A stretch of DNA of 64,000 bases, taken from positions 62,001-126,000 of the forward strand of contig NZ_AYZD01000018.1 in the NCBI RefSeq assembly GCF_001436755.1, given 5' to 3'. A program made the position numbers and the translations under genes. Source of the DNA: Liquorilactobacillus aquaticus DSM 21051 (GTDB taxonomy: Bacteria; Bacillota; Bacilli; Lactobacillales; Lactobacillaceae). Shown one piece after another: positions 50,203-60,088 of this stretch (positions within the stretch are counted from its first letter, which is position 1; each line of letters starts with the position of its first letter). The notes beneath the pieces were generated by a model. The model did not search any database and had not been told where the DNA came from. It was given only the letters and a program-made list of their open reading frames with translations.

Positions 50203-51636
50203 CTAATAAGAGAACTCCTCAATCATCTTCAACCGTAAATCTTTAAGTTGACTTGTCCAATAAACATCATAAATGTCTGGATTTTTTAAACGCAAACAAG
50301 ATGTTGGTAATTCAGCGATTGCTTTTTTTGAGAATGTTTGAATTTCCATTGTTTCAGGAGCTTGATAGATCAACTTACCTTCTTTAAAAACTTGTACCTG
50401 TAATGGCTTTAATTGCCATGAATGAAGCTGCTTAACATGTTGAGTTTTATTCGGATCAGAATTATAAATATTGCTGCTTTCTTTTACCGCTTCTGAATCC
50501 AAGCACATTAAGTCACCGCGTGCTCTTTTTTCCTCATCATATAGTCGATATAGCCTTTTAAAACCAGGAATAGTTGTTTTCTCAACTGTATTGCTCAATT
50601 TTATTTTAGGTGTTACTACACCTTTTTCTTGCGTGGCCACTAATTTATAAACACCGCTTAAAACTGGATCCGAGGATGCTGTAATTAATTTTTCACCAAC
50701 ACCAAAACTATCAATTGATGCTCCTTCTTCCAGAACATTTTGAATAACATCTTCATCCAGCGCATTGGAAACTGTGATTGTTGCGTTTTTGAAACCAGCT
50801 TTGTCAAGCATGTTACGTGCTTTCTGTGTTAATACAGTTATATCGCCCGAATCAATGCGTATTCCAAGATGATCATTTATTCCCATTTCTTTTAATTTCT
50901 TAAAAATTCGAATAGCATTAGGTACACCAGACTTCAGAACATCATAAGTATCAACCAGCAATAAACAATTGTGTGGATAGACCTTCATCCATGCTTCAAA
51001 AGCTGCACGTTCACTTGGAAACGATTGAATCCAACTATGTGCCATTGTTCCAAGTGGTTTTAATCCAAATAGCTTAGCACTTAAGACATTAGCCGTGCCT
51101 GAACAACCGCCAATAACGGCTGCTCTAGCGCCATAAGTAGCTGCATCCGCTCCTTGAGCGCGGCGTGAACCGAATTCCATAACAGGCCGATTCCGCGCAA
51201 CCATACAGATTCGCCGTGCCTTTGTTGCGATCAATGATTCATGGTTGACAATATTCAACAACATTGTCTCTAGCAACTGTACCTGCGCTAAAGGCCCTCT
51301 TACAGTTACCAACGGCTCATTCGGAAAAACAGGAGTTCCTTCTTCAACTGACCATACATCACATTTAAAATCAAAGTTACCAAGATACTTTAGAAAAGCA
51401 TCATCGAAAATATTCAAATCTTTCAAATATTCAATATCAGAGTTACTGAAATGAAGTTCATTTAGATACTTGATAACTTGTGCCAATCCTGCATAAACCA
51501 CTAGTCCACCTTTATCAGGAATCTTGCGAAAATACAAGTCGAAATAACCAATTTTTTCCGGCTGTTCTCTAAAAAAGCCATTAGCCATTGTCAGCTCATA
51601 CAAATCCAGTAGTAAAGACAAATTTCTCGTTTTCAT
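50203..51636 (-). CDS. pncB: Nicotinate phosphoribosyltransferase
   Basis: ATP-driven conversion of nicotinate and PRPP to nicotinate mononucleotide in NAD salvage. The 477 residues begin LLDLYELTMANGFFREQ and contain FGSRRAQGADAATYGARAAVIGG, GTMAHSWIQSF (active-site His) and IRIDSGDI. ATG follows GGAGGAAA. The niacin repressor niaR lies directly upstream in the same direction. Confidence 0.96.
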   Translation of the reverse strand: MKTRNLSLLLDLYELTMANGFFREQPEKIGYFDLYFRKIPDKGGLVVYAGLAQVIKYLNELHFSNSDIEYLKDLNIFDDAFLKYLGNFDFKCDVWSVEEGTPVFPNEPLVTVRGPLAQVQLLETMLLNIVNHESLIATKARRICMVARNRPVMEFGSRRAQGADAATYGARAAVIGGCSGTANVLSAKLFGLKPLGTMAHSWIQSFPSERAAFEAWMKVYPHNCLLLVDTYDVLKSGVPNAIRIFKKLKEMGINDHLGIRIDSGDITVLTQKARNMLDKAGFKNATITVSNALDEDVIQNVLEEGASIDSFGVGEKLITASSDPVLSGVYKLVATQEKGVVTPKIKLSNTVEKTTIPGFKRLYRLYDEEKRARGDLMCLDSEAVKESSNIYNSDPNKTQHVKQLHSWQLKPLQVQVFKEGKLIYQAPETMEIQTFSKKAIAELPTSCLRLKNPDIYDVYWTSQLKDLRLKMIEEFSY

Positions 51637-51674
51637 CGATTTCCTCCAATAACATGCCCCTTTCTAAAAAGGGG

Positions 51675-51684
51675 TGTCAAGACA
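51675..51684. promoter_or_regulatory. Candidate NiaR operator upstream of pncB
   Basis: TGTCAAGACA is a 10-bp palindrome 40 bp before pncB, beside a short hairpin. NiaR operators in Firmicutes contain a TGTCTTGACA-like centre, so control of pncB by the adjacent niaR is plausible. Confidence 0.4.
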
Positions 51685-51721
51685 TTAATTAGTTTAAAAT
51701 TAAACCTGCATTTAACCTTTG

Positions 51722-52237
51722 TCAAGTCTTGTCATGGTATAAGAAACCCAGCTTATCCAGTCGAAGTTGAATTTTATTAAATGTCTCTTCGTCCTTGCAG
51801 CTAATATTATGCAAGTGAATTCCATTAGTCAGACTTGCAAGCAACCGATGGTTCTCATTTTTTACACGGCTCATGAAATCATTGATATCCGATTGAGTTG
51901 CTAGTCCTAATGTTCCAACAATTTGCCCATAAACGCTGTGTTCAATCAGCACATCAACAACTTCGCCACCCAAGGAAATGATGCCTTCCAGTTCTTCCCT
52001 TGTTTGATCAAATGTATGCTGGCACACAACAACACCATGGTACGATGTACTCTCTTCTTGATACTTATAACCGTTTACAGTTGATACAATTGGTTCTCCT
52101 TGAGCCCGTAAAAGCGCAATGTCGCCAACAATCGTCTGACGGCTAACACCATATTTTCGTGCTAATTGATTAGCACTAAGCAACTTTTGGTTATGCAACT
52201 CGTCTTTAATCGCTACTCTTCTCTGGATAGTATTCAA
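51722..52237 (-). CDS. niaR: Niacin-responsive repressor NiaR
   Basis: Represses NAD synthesis or niacin uptake genes when niacin is plentiful. The 171 residues have an N-terminal winged helix (SANQLARKYGVSRQTIVGDIALLRAQGEPI) and a C-terminal 3H domain whose three histidine blocks are visible as YHGVVVCQHT, VLIEHSVYGQI and LTNGIHLHNI. TTG start with GAAGGGAAG upstream. It is followed by pncB. Confidence 0.92.
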   Translation of the reverse strand: MNTIQRRVAIKDELHNQKLLSANQLARKYGVSRQTIVGDIALLRAQGEPIVSTVNGYKYQEESTSYHGVVVCQHTFDQTREELEGIISLGGEVVDVLIEHSVYGQIVGTLGLATQSDINDFMSRVKNENHRLLASLTNGIHLHNISCKDEETFNKIQLRLDKLGFLYHDKT

Positions 52238-52275
52238 TTTTTAACTTCCCTTCTTTCAGCATTTTCAAATACAAA

Positions 52276-52313
52276 CAAAAAGAGGAAATGCGAACTTTAA
52301 TTCGTTTTCCTCT
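52276..52313 (-). terminator. pgcA terminator
   Basis: Stem GAGGAAAACGAA with GCATTTCCTC partner (one bulge) and a T5 tail on the minus strand, 35 nt after the pgcA stop. Confidence 0.85.
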
Positions 52314-52347
52314 TCTAAGCATAGACAGATCGACTACCACAACTAAA

Positions 52348-54075
52348 TTACTTTTGAATAAATGCGTTAATTGCATCCTCAAAAGCTTGCCTTTTTTCAA
52401 AGGCTACAGTTTGTGAATCGGCCTGAGTTCCAATATAAAACTTGATCTTAGGCTCAGTTCCTGAAGGTCGAACGGCTATCCATGATCCGTCAGCTAACAA
52501 ATATTTAAGCACATTTGATTTTGGCAGATCAATCTGACTTATTTTACCATTTTTGGCATGTTTTTCAGAATTTAAGAAATCTTCCATAGCCGAAACTTCA
52601 ACGTTTGCAAAACTTTCAGGGGCGCGCTTACGGAACTTCGTCATCAAATCCTTGATTTCCTGTGCACCTTCAACACCATCAAAAGTCAGTGCAATTGTTT
52701 TTTCCGCAAAATACCCATATTTCTCGAACAAAGCTTGCAAGCCATCATACAAATTCTTTCCTTTTTCTTTATAATAAGCTGCTACTTCAGCCAACATCAC
52801 GAGTGACTGAATAGCGTCTTTATCACGCACAAAAGGTCGAACTAAATAACCGTAGCTCTCTTCAAAGCCAAAAACAAAGGTATGTTCATTAGTTTCTTCA
52901 AAGTGTTTGATTTGTTCTGCGATAAATTTAAAGCCCGTCAAAACATTGATCATCTGTGTATCGTAATTCTTAGCAATTGCTGTCGCAAATTCACTTGATA
53001 CAATTGATTTAACAACTGCTGCATTTTTAGGAAGTTTATTGTTTTTTTGACGTGCAGTCAAAATGTAATCCAGCATCAATGCAGCTATTTGATTTCCCGT
53101 TAGTAGTTGATATTCACCTGAAGGTTGTCGCACAGCCGCACCTAAACGATCAGCATCAGGATCAACAGCTATTAAAAGATCGGCATCTTCTTTTTTACCT
53201 AGAGCAATTGAAAGATCAAAAGCTGCTGGGTCTTCCGGATTAGGTTTCGTGACCGTTGAAAATTCAGGATCCGCCTTAGCTTGTTCTGGTACCATCGTGA
53301 AGTTAGCAAATCCAGCCTGTTTCAAGGCCTTCTCTCCAAGCATCGCACCTGTTCCGTGCAGCGGTGAAAAGATCAGCTTCATTGTTTTGCCTTCTTTTGC
53401 AACAAGTTGCTGATCAATCGTTACTTTCTTGACTTCAGCTAGGTAAGCTTTATCCACTTTTGCACCGATAATCTTCATTAAATCATTTTTACGAAGTTCC
53501 TCTTCATCAGCAACTTCTATACTAAACAAATCACTTGCTTGACGAACAAACTTTGTAATCATATTGGATTCTTCTGGTGGCATTTGTCCGCCATCTTCAC
53601 CATATATTTTATAGCCGTTATATTGTTTAGGGTTATGGCTTGCTGTTATCATAATACCTGCGTATGTATGCAAATCACGCACAGTAAATGATAGTTCTGG
53701 AGTCGGCCGTAAGCTTTCAAAAACATAACTTGGTATTCCGTGTGCTCCAAGGACACGAGCTGCTTCATGTGCAAAATCTTTTGAATGATGACGTGAATCA
53801 AAACTAATCGCAACTCCACGTTTCCTAGTTTCATCATCCAGTGTATCCATGAATAATGCAAGCCCTTCAGTCGCCTGACGAACAGTATAAATGTTCATTC
53901 GATTAATTCCAGCACCAATTACACCACGCATACCTGCTGTCCCAAACTCCAAAGGTGCATAAAAAGCATCTTCGAGTCCTGTCTTATTATCCGCAAGCTC
54001 AATCAATTCTTGTCTCAACGAAGCCTCTAATCCTTGATAATCAGCCCATATTTTATATGTTTTTTCCCAGTTCAC
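52348..54075 (-). CDS. pgcA: Alpha-phosphoglucomutase / phosphosugar mutase
   Basis: Interconverts glucose 1- and 6-phosphate, feeding UDP-glucose and cell-envelope sugars. The 575 residues have FGTAGMRGVIGAGINRMN, the phosphoserine loop ITASHNPKQYNGYKIYG, the metal-binding DPDADRLGA, and the sugar loop FGFEESYGYL and RPSGTEPKIKFYI. I choose GTG 54075, which gives the family start VNWEKTYKIW after GGGAGTG; the frame is open to 54105. Confidence 0.93.
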   Translation of the reverse strand: MNWEKTYKIWADYQGLEASLRQELIELADNKTGLEDAFYAPLEFGTAGMRGVIGAGINRMNIYTVRQATEGLALFMDTLDDETRKRGVAISFDSRHHSKDFAHEAARVLGAHGIPSYVFESLRPTPELSFTVRDLHTYAGIMITASHNPKQYNGYKIYGEDGGQMPPEESNMITKFVRQASDLFSIEVADEEELRKNDLMKIIGAKVDKAYLAEVKKVTIDQQLVAKEGKTMKLIFSPLHGTGAMLGEKALKQAGFANFTMVPEQAKADPEFSTVTKPNPEDPAAFDLSIALGKKEDADLLIAVDPDADRLGAAVRQPSGEYQLLTGNQIAALMLDYILTARQKNNKLPKNAAVVKSIVSSEFATAIAKNYDTQMINVLTGFKFIAEQIKHFEETNEHTFVFGFEESYGYLVRPFVRDKDAIQSLVMLAEVAAYYKEKGKNLYDGLQALFEKYGYFAEKTIALTFDGVEGAQEIKDLMTKFRKRAPESFANVEVSAMEDFLNSEKHAKNGKISQIDLPKSNVLKYLLADGSWIAVRPSGTEPKIKFYIGTQADSQTVAFEKRQAFEDAINAFIQK

Positions 54076-54438
54076 ATGATCACTCCCAAAATTTTCTCTA
54101 CCCACAGTATACTATAAATAAAACGTTTTTATTCAAAAAACAATAAAATTTTTATTAAACCCTCGCGCAGGTTCGGCAAGCCAGATTTTCGAGTGCCATT
54201 TAAATCTTCACTTGGCATTATTGTAAATCGGACAATTCCACCCCATAAAACATTTCCATGATATATCTGATTTAAGAATCTGGCAACAAAGAGAACGCAA
54301 AAAAGGTAGATGTTCATAGCTAAATTCGTAAATTTAACTAAAACATCTACCTTTGAAAATAGTTATAGAAACCGACTCATTGTCATACAGAGCCTTTGAT
54401 TAACGTTTTCTACATATGTGAATTCTACCGCTAGTTTT
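54076..54438. other. Spacer between pgcA and trxB
   Basis: 363 nt. Contains a TATACT -10-like element (54112-54107) for pgcA and the trxB terminator (54299-54354). The central 150 nt carry short scattered repeats and no credible gene. Confidence 0.5.
54299..54354 (-). terminator. trxB terminator
   Basis: 13-bp outer stem CAAAGGTAGATGTT with its complement, an inner AT-rich stem, and a T6 tail on the minus strand. Confidence 0.82.
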
Positions 54439-55368
54439 CTAATCCTTCAATGATTCAATGTAGCTAAATACACCTTGCCCAGCGATGCTTCCATCGCCAA
54501 CCGCTGTTGTGATTTGCCGCAACTCTTTTTTACGAACATCGCCAATTGCAAAGACTCCTGGGACTGCTGTCTCCATTTTTTCATTTGTTCTGATCCAACC
54601 ATCTTCATCGGTAATTCCAAGTCCATTGAAAGGCTCACTCATGGGTTCCACTCCAACATAGATAAAAACTCCGTTGATGGGAAGCTTCTCATCTTGACCA
54701 GTTTTTTTATTATGTGTCTTCACACCAGTTACCTTTTGCCCATCACCTTCAATTTCAGTGACAATTGTGTCCCATACAAAATCTATTTTAGGATTAGCAA
54801 ACGCACGGTCCTGAAGTATTTTTTGTGCCCTCAGTTCATTTCGCCGATGAATAACATCTACTTTTTTTACCAGTTGAGTTAAATAAGATCCCTCTTCAAT
54901 AGCAGAGTCGCCACCCCCAACAACAATAACCTCACGATCGCGGAAAAAAGCACCATCACAAACTGCACAGTAAGACACACCACGTCCACCATACTCGTCT
55001 TCCCCTGGGACACCAAGCTTTTTATACTGCGAACCCGTAGCGATAATAAGAGCTTTTGCTGCATACTCATCACTATCAGTTTTAATTGTTTTCATATTGT
55101 TATCATTGACCGTTATTTTTTCAACATTCCCATACGCATACTCAGCATCGAACTGTGTCGAACTTTCGTACATTTCCTTCGCTAGATCAGGTCCAAGGAT
55201 GGACTTAAAACCTGGGTAGTTTTCCACCTCAGCCGTGTTGTTCATCTGACCACCATAGATTCCACGATCCAACATTAAAACAGAAAGATTCGCACGGGAA
55301 GCGTACAGTGCAGCAGTCATTCCTCCTGGACCTGCACCTATAACAATCACGTCATATTCTTTCACCAC
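54439..55368 (-). CDS. trxB: Thioredoxin reductase
   Basis: NADPH-dependent flavoenzyme that reduces thioredoxin. The 309 residues have the FAD motif VIVIGAGPGGMTAALYA, the redox pair in YCAVCDGAFF and the NADPH motif VIVVGGGDSAIEEG, ending with FAIGDVRKKELRQI. I choose GTG 55368, with AGAGGG 10 nt upstream; the TTG at 55389 lies on the purine-rich ribosome site. It follows gpsA by about 120 nt. Confidence 0.95.
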   Translation of the reverse strand: MVKEYDVIVIGAGPGGMTAALYASRANLSVLMLDRGIYGGQMNNTAEVENYPGFKSILGPDLAKEMYESSTQFDAEYAYGNVEKITVNDNNMKTIKTDSDEYAAKALIIATGSQYKKLGVPGEDEYGGRGVSYCAVCDGAFFRDREVIVVGGGDSAIEEGSYLTQLVKKVDVIHRRNELRAQKILQDRAFANPKIDFVWDTIVTEIEGDGQKVTGVKTHNKKTGQDEKLPINGVFIYVGVEPMSEPFNGLGITDEDGWIRTNEKMETAVPGVFAIGDVRKKELRQITTAVGDGSIAGQGVFSYIESLKD

Positions 55369-55490
55369 TTGTGTAAAACCCTCTTTCAATCAATTATGTT
55401 TTTCAATGTTCTACATTATAACTTACTTTATGTAAGCAATCTAATTATTTGTTTTGTTCTGATTAAGAAAATGATTTTTCAGTATTAGTG

Positions 55491-56501
55491 TCATTCTGAA
55501 CGACCTTCACGTTGCATTAAATCCGAGATAGCCTGCTTGATGTCCTTTTCTTCATATAATACTTGATAAATTGCAGTTGTAATAGGCATTTCAATTTTCT
55601 TTTGCGCCGCCAATTCATAAGCAGCCTTTGTTGTACTAAGCCCCTCAATTACCATTCCCATATTGGCAACAACATTTTTCAGAGTCTCACCTTGTCCTAA
55701 CTGATCTCCAGCACGCCAATTGCGTGAATGAATACTTGTACAAGTAACAATCAGGTCGCCAACGCCCGACAAACCTATAAAGGTCAGCGGATCAGCGCCA
55801 AGCGAGATACCCAAACGAGCTATTTCGGCAAGTCCACGGGTCATCAAGGCTGCTTTAGCATCATCCCCGTATCCTAGTCCATGTAGTGCACCAGCTCCTA
55901 AAGCTATAATGTTCTTAAAAGCTGCACCAAGCTCAACGCCAACAATATCAGTATTCGTATAAACACGGAAATAATTATTCATAAACAGCCTCTGCACATT
56001 CTTAGCAGCTGTTGAATTCTCAGATGCAGCGGTCACCAAGGTTATGTCTTTTTTCGCAACTTCCTCGGCATGGCTCGGACCAGAAAGAGCAACAATTCCC
56101 TCACGATTTTCTTCAGGAATCTCTTCACTGATTATCTCTGATATTCTTTTATGTGTGCCTAGTTCCAAGCCCTTGCTTGCGTGAACAATTATCGGTTTGA
56201 GCTTTTTTTCTTTCAAGATAACTGCTGCATCAGCTGCAACTGACCGCATTGCCTTCGTTGGAACAGCAAATAAAACTGTTGTCGCATCCGCAAGGGTTTC
56301 TGACATGTCATTTGATGCATTTAGTCGCTGATCATAAGTAAAATCTGATAAATAATGGTGATTTGTATGCTGCTTATTCAATTCATCAACTTGTTCTTTT
56401 CTTCGTGACCATATACATACCTTGTTCCCGTTCATCACTAAAATATTGGCTAAAATACTACCCCACGATCCTGCTCCAATAACTGCTACTCTCTTACACA
56501 T
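55491..56501 (-). CDS. gpsA: NAD(P)H-dependent glycerol-3-phosphate dehydrogenase
   Basis: Makes sn-glycerol 3-phosphate for phospholipids and teichoic acids. The 336 residues have the Rossmann motif [14 protein letters not shown], the [13 protein letters not shown] segment, the catalytic lysine region [28 protein letters not shown] and [15 protein letters not shown] 56501 follows AGGAGTGG. It starts 15 nt after lgt. Confidence 0.96.
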   Translation of the reverse strand: MCKRVAVIGAGSWGSILANILVMNGNKVCIWSRRKEQVDELNKQHTNHHYLSDFTYDQRLNASNDMSETLADATTVLFAVPTKAMRSVAADAAVILKEKKLKPIIVHASKGLELGTHKRISEIISEEIPEENREGIVALSGPSHAEEVAKKDITLVTAASENSTAAKNVQRLFMNNYFRVYTNTDIVGVELGAAFKNIIALGAGALHGLGYGDDAKAALMTRGLAEIARLGISLGADPLTFIGLSGVGDLIVTCTSIHSRNWRAGDQLGQGETLKNVVANMGMVIEGLSTTKAAYELAAQKKIEMPITTAIYQVLYEEKDIKQAISDLMQREGRSE

Positions 56502-56516
56502 GAAAACCACTCCTAA

Positions 56517-57353
56517 TCATTTATCAAACTTCGTTATCCCTTCAACATACCATGGTTCAAGCGGTTTCCAATAACGCCGTAAAATCCACACTGCGATTGC
56601 CCCGACAAAGAGAAACAGTGACAACCATTGCGAAACACGCAATGCCCCCAGCATTAAACTATCTGTTCGCATTTGCTCGATGAAGAATCTTCCGAAAGCA
56701 TACCACAGAACATAACTAAAAAAGACCTCACCGCGTTTAAACAAATGTTCCCGCCGTCTAAGACAGAGTAAGAGGACAAAGCCAGCAAGATCCCAAATCG
56801 ATTCGTACAAAAACGTTGGCTGGCGGTAGGCTCCTTGGATGTTCATCTGCTGGATAATAAATGATGGAATATACAGTTTCTGCAAGAATGCAAGCGAAGT
56901 CACAGCTCCATAAGCCTCTTGATTCATAAAGTTACCCCACCGACCGATACCTTGCGCCATAATTACTGTAGGAGCTATAACGTCTAGCATTAGCATAGGA
57001 GGGATCATACGCTTGCGACAAAACACGACTACTGTAATCAAAGCCCCTATGAGCGCCCCATAAATTGCTATTCCGCCATCCCAAATGCGATAAATTTCAT
57101 TTAGATGCCTTGAATAATAGCTCCACTGAAAAATAACGTAGTAGGCTCGCGCAGAAACAATCGAAAACGGGAGAGCCCATAAAAGCATATCGTAGACATC
57201 ATCTTCAATAATACCCCTTCTTTTTCCTTCTCTCACAGAAAAATAAACTGCCAGCACAACCGCACTGGCAATAATAATACCATACCAATGAACCTCAATC
57301 GGTCCCAAAGTAAATGCAATTGGGTTCAAAGCTCCCAGCAAAAAAGACTCCAC
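56517..57353 (-). CDS. lgt: Prolipoprotein diacylglyceryl transferase
   Basis: Membrane enzyme that attaches diacylglycerol to the lipobox cysteine. The 278 residues have seven predicted membrane helices, the DGGIAIYGALIG motif and the Lgt signature GRWGNFMNQEAYG. GTG start after AGAGTGA. It lies between hprK and gpsA. The pstS product, also encoded here, is a likely substrate. Confidence 0.95.
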   Translation of the reverse strand: MESFLLGALNPIAFTLGPIEVHWYGIIIASAVVLAVYFSVREGKRRGIIEDDVYDMLLWALPFSIVSARAYYVIFQWSYYSRHLNEIYRIWDGGIAIYGALIGALITVVVFCRKRMIPPMLMLDVIAPTVIMAQGIGRWGNFMNQEAYGAVTSLAFLQKLYIPSFIIQQMNIQGAYRQPTFLYESIWDLAGFVLLLCLRRREHLFKRGEVFFSYVLWYAFGRFFIEQMRTDSLMLGALRVSQWLSLFLFVGAIAVWILRRYWKPLEPWYVEGITKFDK

Positions 57354-57375
57354 TTACGTCACTCTTTCCTTAACA

Positions 57376-58311
57376 TCAATTAGAATTATTTTTAATCAAA
57401 CTATTTAAATTGTTTTCAAAAGCTTCAGTTGCATCATACCCCATTGTTCTAGCTCGATAATTCATCGCTGCTGCTTCAATAATAATCGCGAGATTCCGTC
57501 CGATTTTAACCGGAATAGTTATCTTAGGGATATCTACATCAAAAAGACGTACCTTCTGTTCTCCGCTGCCCAAACGATCAAACTGCTTGTCTGGACTCCA
57601 ATTTTCTAAATGGACAATTAATGAAATATCAGTTTCAGCCCGTACAGCGCCCGCTCCAAAAAGATTCATGACATCAATTATTCCGATACCTCTTATCTCT
57701 AATAAATGATTTAAGATCTTAGGTGCCTCACCAACAATGGTCTGCTCATCTTTTTGATACACTTCTACGCGATCGTCAGCAATCAAACGATGACCTCGCT
57801 TAATCAAATCTAAAGCTGTTTCAGATTTTCCAACACCAGAATCTCCAGTTATTAGGACACCTAATCCATAGATGTCAACCAAAACACCATGCATCGATTT
57901 TCTCTCAGCCAACTGCGATTCCAAAAAGTCTGTCATCTTTGACAACACTCGCGTAGTTGAAAGTTTAGACCTTAAAACAGGGATACCATTCTCCTTAGCT
58001 GCTACTTCAAGTTCCTCTGGTACAGGCAGGTAGCGAGAAATCACAAAACATGGAGTTATCGGGTCTTCACAAAGTTTTTTCATAACTCGCGCACGTGCCT
58101 CTGCTTCCATCTTGCGTGCGTATGAAATTTCTGTCATCCCTAAGAGCTGTATCCGTTCTGCGGGGTAATAATCAAAATACCCTGTTAATTCCAGCCCTGG
58201 TCGAGAGATATCACTTGTTGTTATCACTTTTTGACTCAATATAGTTGCACCCGTGTAAACCGACATCCCCGCTGCTTTCGCCAAACTCTCTACATTTACA
58301 TCATTGCTCAA
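57376..58311 (-). CDS. hprK: HPr kinase/phosphorylase
   Basis: Phosphorylates HPr at its regulatory serine for CcpA-mediated catabolite control, and reverses it. The 311 residues have the N-terminal receiver-like domain, the P-loop [19 protein letters not shown] and the signature [23 protein letters not shown] start after GGGAGGG. Order hprK-lgt-gpsA is the standard one. Confidence 0.97.
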   Translation of the reverse strand: MSNDVNVESLAKAAGMSVYTGATILSQKVITTSDISRPGLELTGYFDYYPAERIQLLGMTEISYARKMEAEARARVMKKLCEDPITPCFVISRYLPVPEELEVAAKENGIPVLRSKLSTTRVLSKMTDFLESQLAERKSMHGVLVDIYGLGVLITGDSGVGKSETALDLIKRGHRLIADDRVEVYQKDEQTIVGEAPKILNHLLEIRGIGIIDVMNLFGAGAVRAETDISLIVHLENWSPDKQFDRLGSGEQKVRLFDVDIPKITIPVKIGRNLAIIIEAAAMNYRARTMGYDATEAFENNLNSLIKNNSN

Positions 58312-58412
58312 TTGATGACCCTCCCATTAAGTACTTGATTAATCCTGTATTCAACAAGATCTTATTAAAACCAATGTACTACTATTCTAACATTCTAAAT
58401 CGTTTTCATCAC

Positions 58413-58760
58413 CTAGATTGAGCTTCTATAATTTGTTATGACTAAATTAACTACACTCAATACGATCGCGATTAAAAAAGCAGCTCCAAAATTTGCAAAC
58501 TTAAACGTGTCACCAATTAAAATAGAGGTTAACTCAAGCATAAAGGCGTTAATCACCAGATAGAAAAAACCCAGTGTCATAAAGGTAATCGGCAATGACA
58601 GTATTACGAAAAAGGGTTTTACGAACATGTTTAAAATTCCTAATACCGCAGCCGCAATGAAAGAAACCCAAATGCTCGAAACTTGAAAATACTGGGGAAA
58701 GAACCCAGCGGTTGCCATAAAAACCACTGCATTTATTACAGTGCGTTGCAAAAATGACAT
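58413..58760 (-). CDS. Phage-holin-family/YvlD membrane protein
   Basis: 115 residues with four hydrophobic segments (about 5-27, 30-48, 50-75 and 90-110), matching the Mycobacterium phage-PH holin IV / YvlD family, with AAAVLGILNMFVKPFFVILSLPIT typical of it. Despite the name, it is a chromosomal envelope protein in Firmicutes and not evidence for a prophage. ATG follows TGGAGGA. Next to the pspC gene, as in other lactobacilli. Confidence 0.82.
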   Translation of the reverse strand: MSFLQRTVINAVVFMATAGFFPQYFQVSSIWVSFIAAAVLGILNMFVKPFFVILSLPITFMTLGFFYLVINAFMLELTSILIGDTFKFANFGAAFLIAIVLSVVNLVITNYRSSI

Positions 58761-58793
58761 ATTTTATTCCTCCATACATAATTGTTGTTATTT

Positions 58794-59114
58794 TTAATGA
58801 ATATCTCGTTCATGTACATCCTTTATTATTCGTCTACCACTTGTAGAATGTTTGTTTTCATGTGTGTCGGATTCTCTATTATTCCCAAAAAAAGCAGTAA
58901 AATTTGAAAAGAAACTATCTTTTGGTGCCGGCATAACACCAATCAAGACAACATAAATACAAAAAGTCAAAAACTGAATATGCGGGATAAGCAACAAGAT
59001 AATAAATAATCCACGTATAATCCAAGGATTGATTTTTAAATATTCTGCCAAACCAGCACATACCCCAGCTATAAGACGATCACGTGAGCGTCTGATTTTT
59101 CTATTTTTATCCAT
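58794..59114 (-). CDS. PspC-domain membrane protein
   Basis: 106 residues: a PspC domain (KIRRSRDRLIAGVCAGLAEYLKINPWIIRGLFIIL) with two hydrophobic stretches, followed by a charged C-terminal tail. PspC proteins take part in envelope-stress responses; in Firmicutes they often accompany LiaRS-type systems. I choose ATG 59114, preceded by AGGAGGGG; the frame is open to 59234 without family similarity. 33 nt before the holin-like gene. Confidence 0.88.
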   Translation of the reverse strand: MDKNRKIRRSRDRLIAGVCAGLAEYLKINPWIIRGLFIILLLIPHIQFLTFCIYVVLIGVMPAPKDSFFSNFTAFFGNNRESDTHENKHSTSGRRIIKDVHERDIH

Positions 59115-59223
59115 AAGTACCCCTCCTACGATCTGATGTCTAATATAGATTTTACCTTGTTGGTTTTTGTTACGCAAATTGCCTATCTCAATTGAGCATA
59201 ATTTTAAAAAAAATAAATATTTT

Positions 59224-59898
59224 TCACCTTTCATCCTTATTGCTAGGATTCAATTCAATTATCTTACCTTTTTTAAGAAAAACAACCCATTCACAAACAT
59301 TGGTAACATAGTCACCAATTCGTTCAAGATAAGTTGCGACAAGCGTATAATAAGAACCGCTAACAATTGTTTCAGGGTCATTTTGCATAAATTTAATACA
59401 TTTTTTTCTGATACTCTCAAGTGCATCATCTAATTTCTGGTCGTCATCTGCAATCTGGTATGCATATTCTTCATCACTCTTGATGTATGCATCTAATACA
59501 TTTTCAACCATTATACATGCCATCTGCCCCATTTTAGCGATTTCAACCTCAATCTCAGGAATTCGTTGAGTCCCCTTCATTTTAATCGTCGCACGTGAGA
59601 TACTGACTGCATGGTCACCAATTCGTTCAATATCAGAACTGGCTTTCAGCACCGTGATTACATCACGCAAATCTGTCGTTACCGGTTGATACAATGCAAT
59701 TAATTCAAGTGTCAGCTTCTCAAGCTCATTTTCACATTCATTGATTTTTTTGTCCCGTAAAATAACTTCGTGTGCCAATTCATTATCATGATCGGAAAAT
59801 GCCTTAACAGAATGGGAAATAGCTTCGTTAACCATCATTCCCATTTCTGCAAAAAGAACATGCAGCTTATTTAGTTCTTTATCGAAAGTATCTCGCAT
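59224..59898 (-). CDS. phoU: Phosphate signalling protein PhoU
   Basis: Links the Pst transporter to the PhoR kinase and limits phosphate uptake. The 224 residues form two three-helix repeats with the metal-binding DIERIGDHAVSIS (first) and YLERIGDYVTNVCEW (second). ATG follows TTGGGGGC. It lies about 190 nt after pstB and has its own promoter-like sequence at 59971-59999. Confidence 0.95.
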   Translation of the reverse strand: MRDTFDKELNKLHVLFAEMGMMVNEAISHSVKAFSDHDNELAHEVILRDKKINECENELEKLTLELIALYQPVTTDLRDVITVLKASSDIERIGDHAVSISRATIKMKGTQRIPEIEVEIAKMGQMACIMVENVLDAYIKSDEEYAYQIADDDQKLDDALESIRKKCIKFMQNDPETIVSGSYYTLVATYLERIGDYVTNVCEWVVFLKKGKIIELNPSNKDER

Positions 59899-59970
59899 GT
59901 TGCCGCCCCCAAAATCTGTTCAAAATATAAATTAATGACCACAGGAAAATCAACTAAGTTAATAAATATG

Positions 59971-59999
59971 ATTGTATACTTTTAACTTGGAGCAAGCAA
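59971..59999 (-). promoter_or_regulatory. Internal phoU promoter
   Basis: TTGCTT (59999-59994), 17-nt spacer, TACAAT (59976-59971), about 70 nt before phoU. phoU could thus be expressed apart from pstSCAB. Confidence 0.6.
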
Positions 60000-60088
60000 A
60001 CTAATCACTGACCTACTCTAATTTCAAAAAGCCAATAATAGTTCTATCGCTGTTAATATACTGTTTTAGAAAAACTGCTTTGCCCACT

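Noticed and set aside
54129-54317. Minus-strand 62-residue reading frame between pgcA and trxB
   Set aside because: No ribosome-binding site or recognisable similarity, and its 5' end lies on the trxB terminator.
58413-58760. Phage holin, hence prophage remnant
   Set aside because: The protein belongs to the chromosomal YvlD-like group and sits among housekeeping genes; no other phage gene is present.
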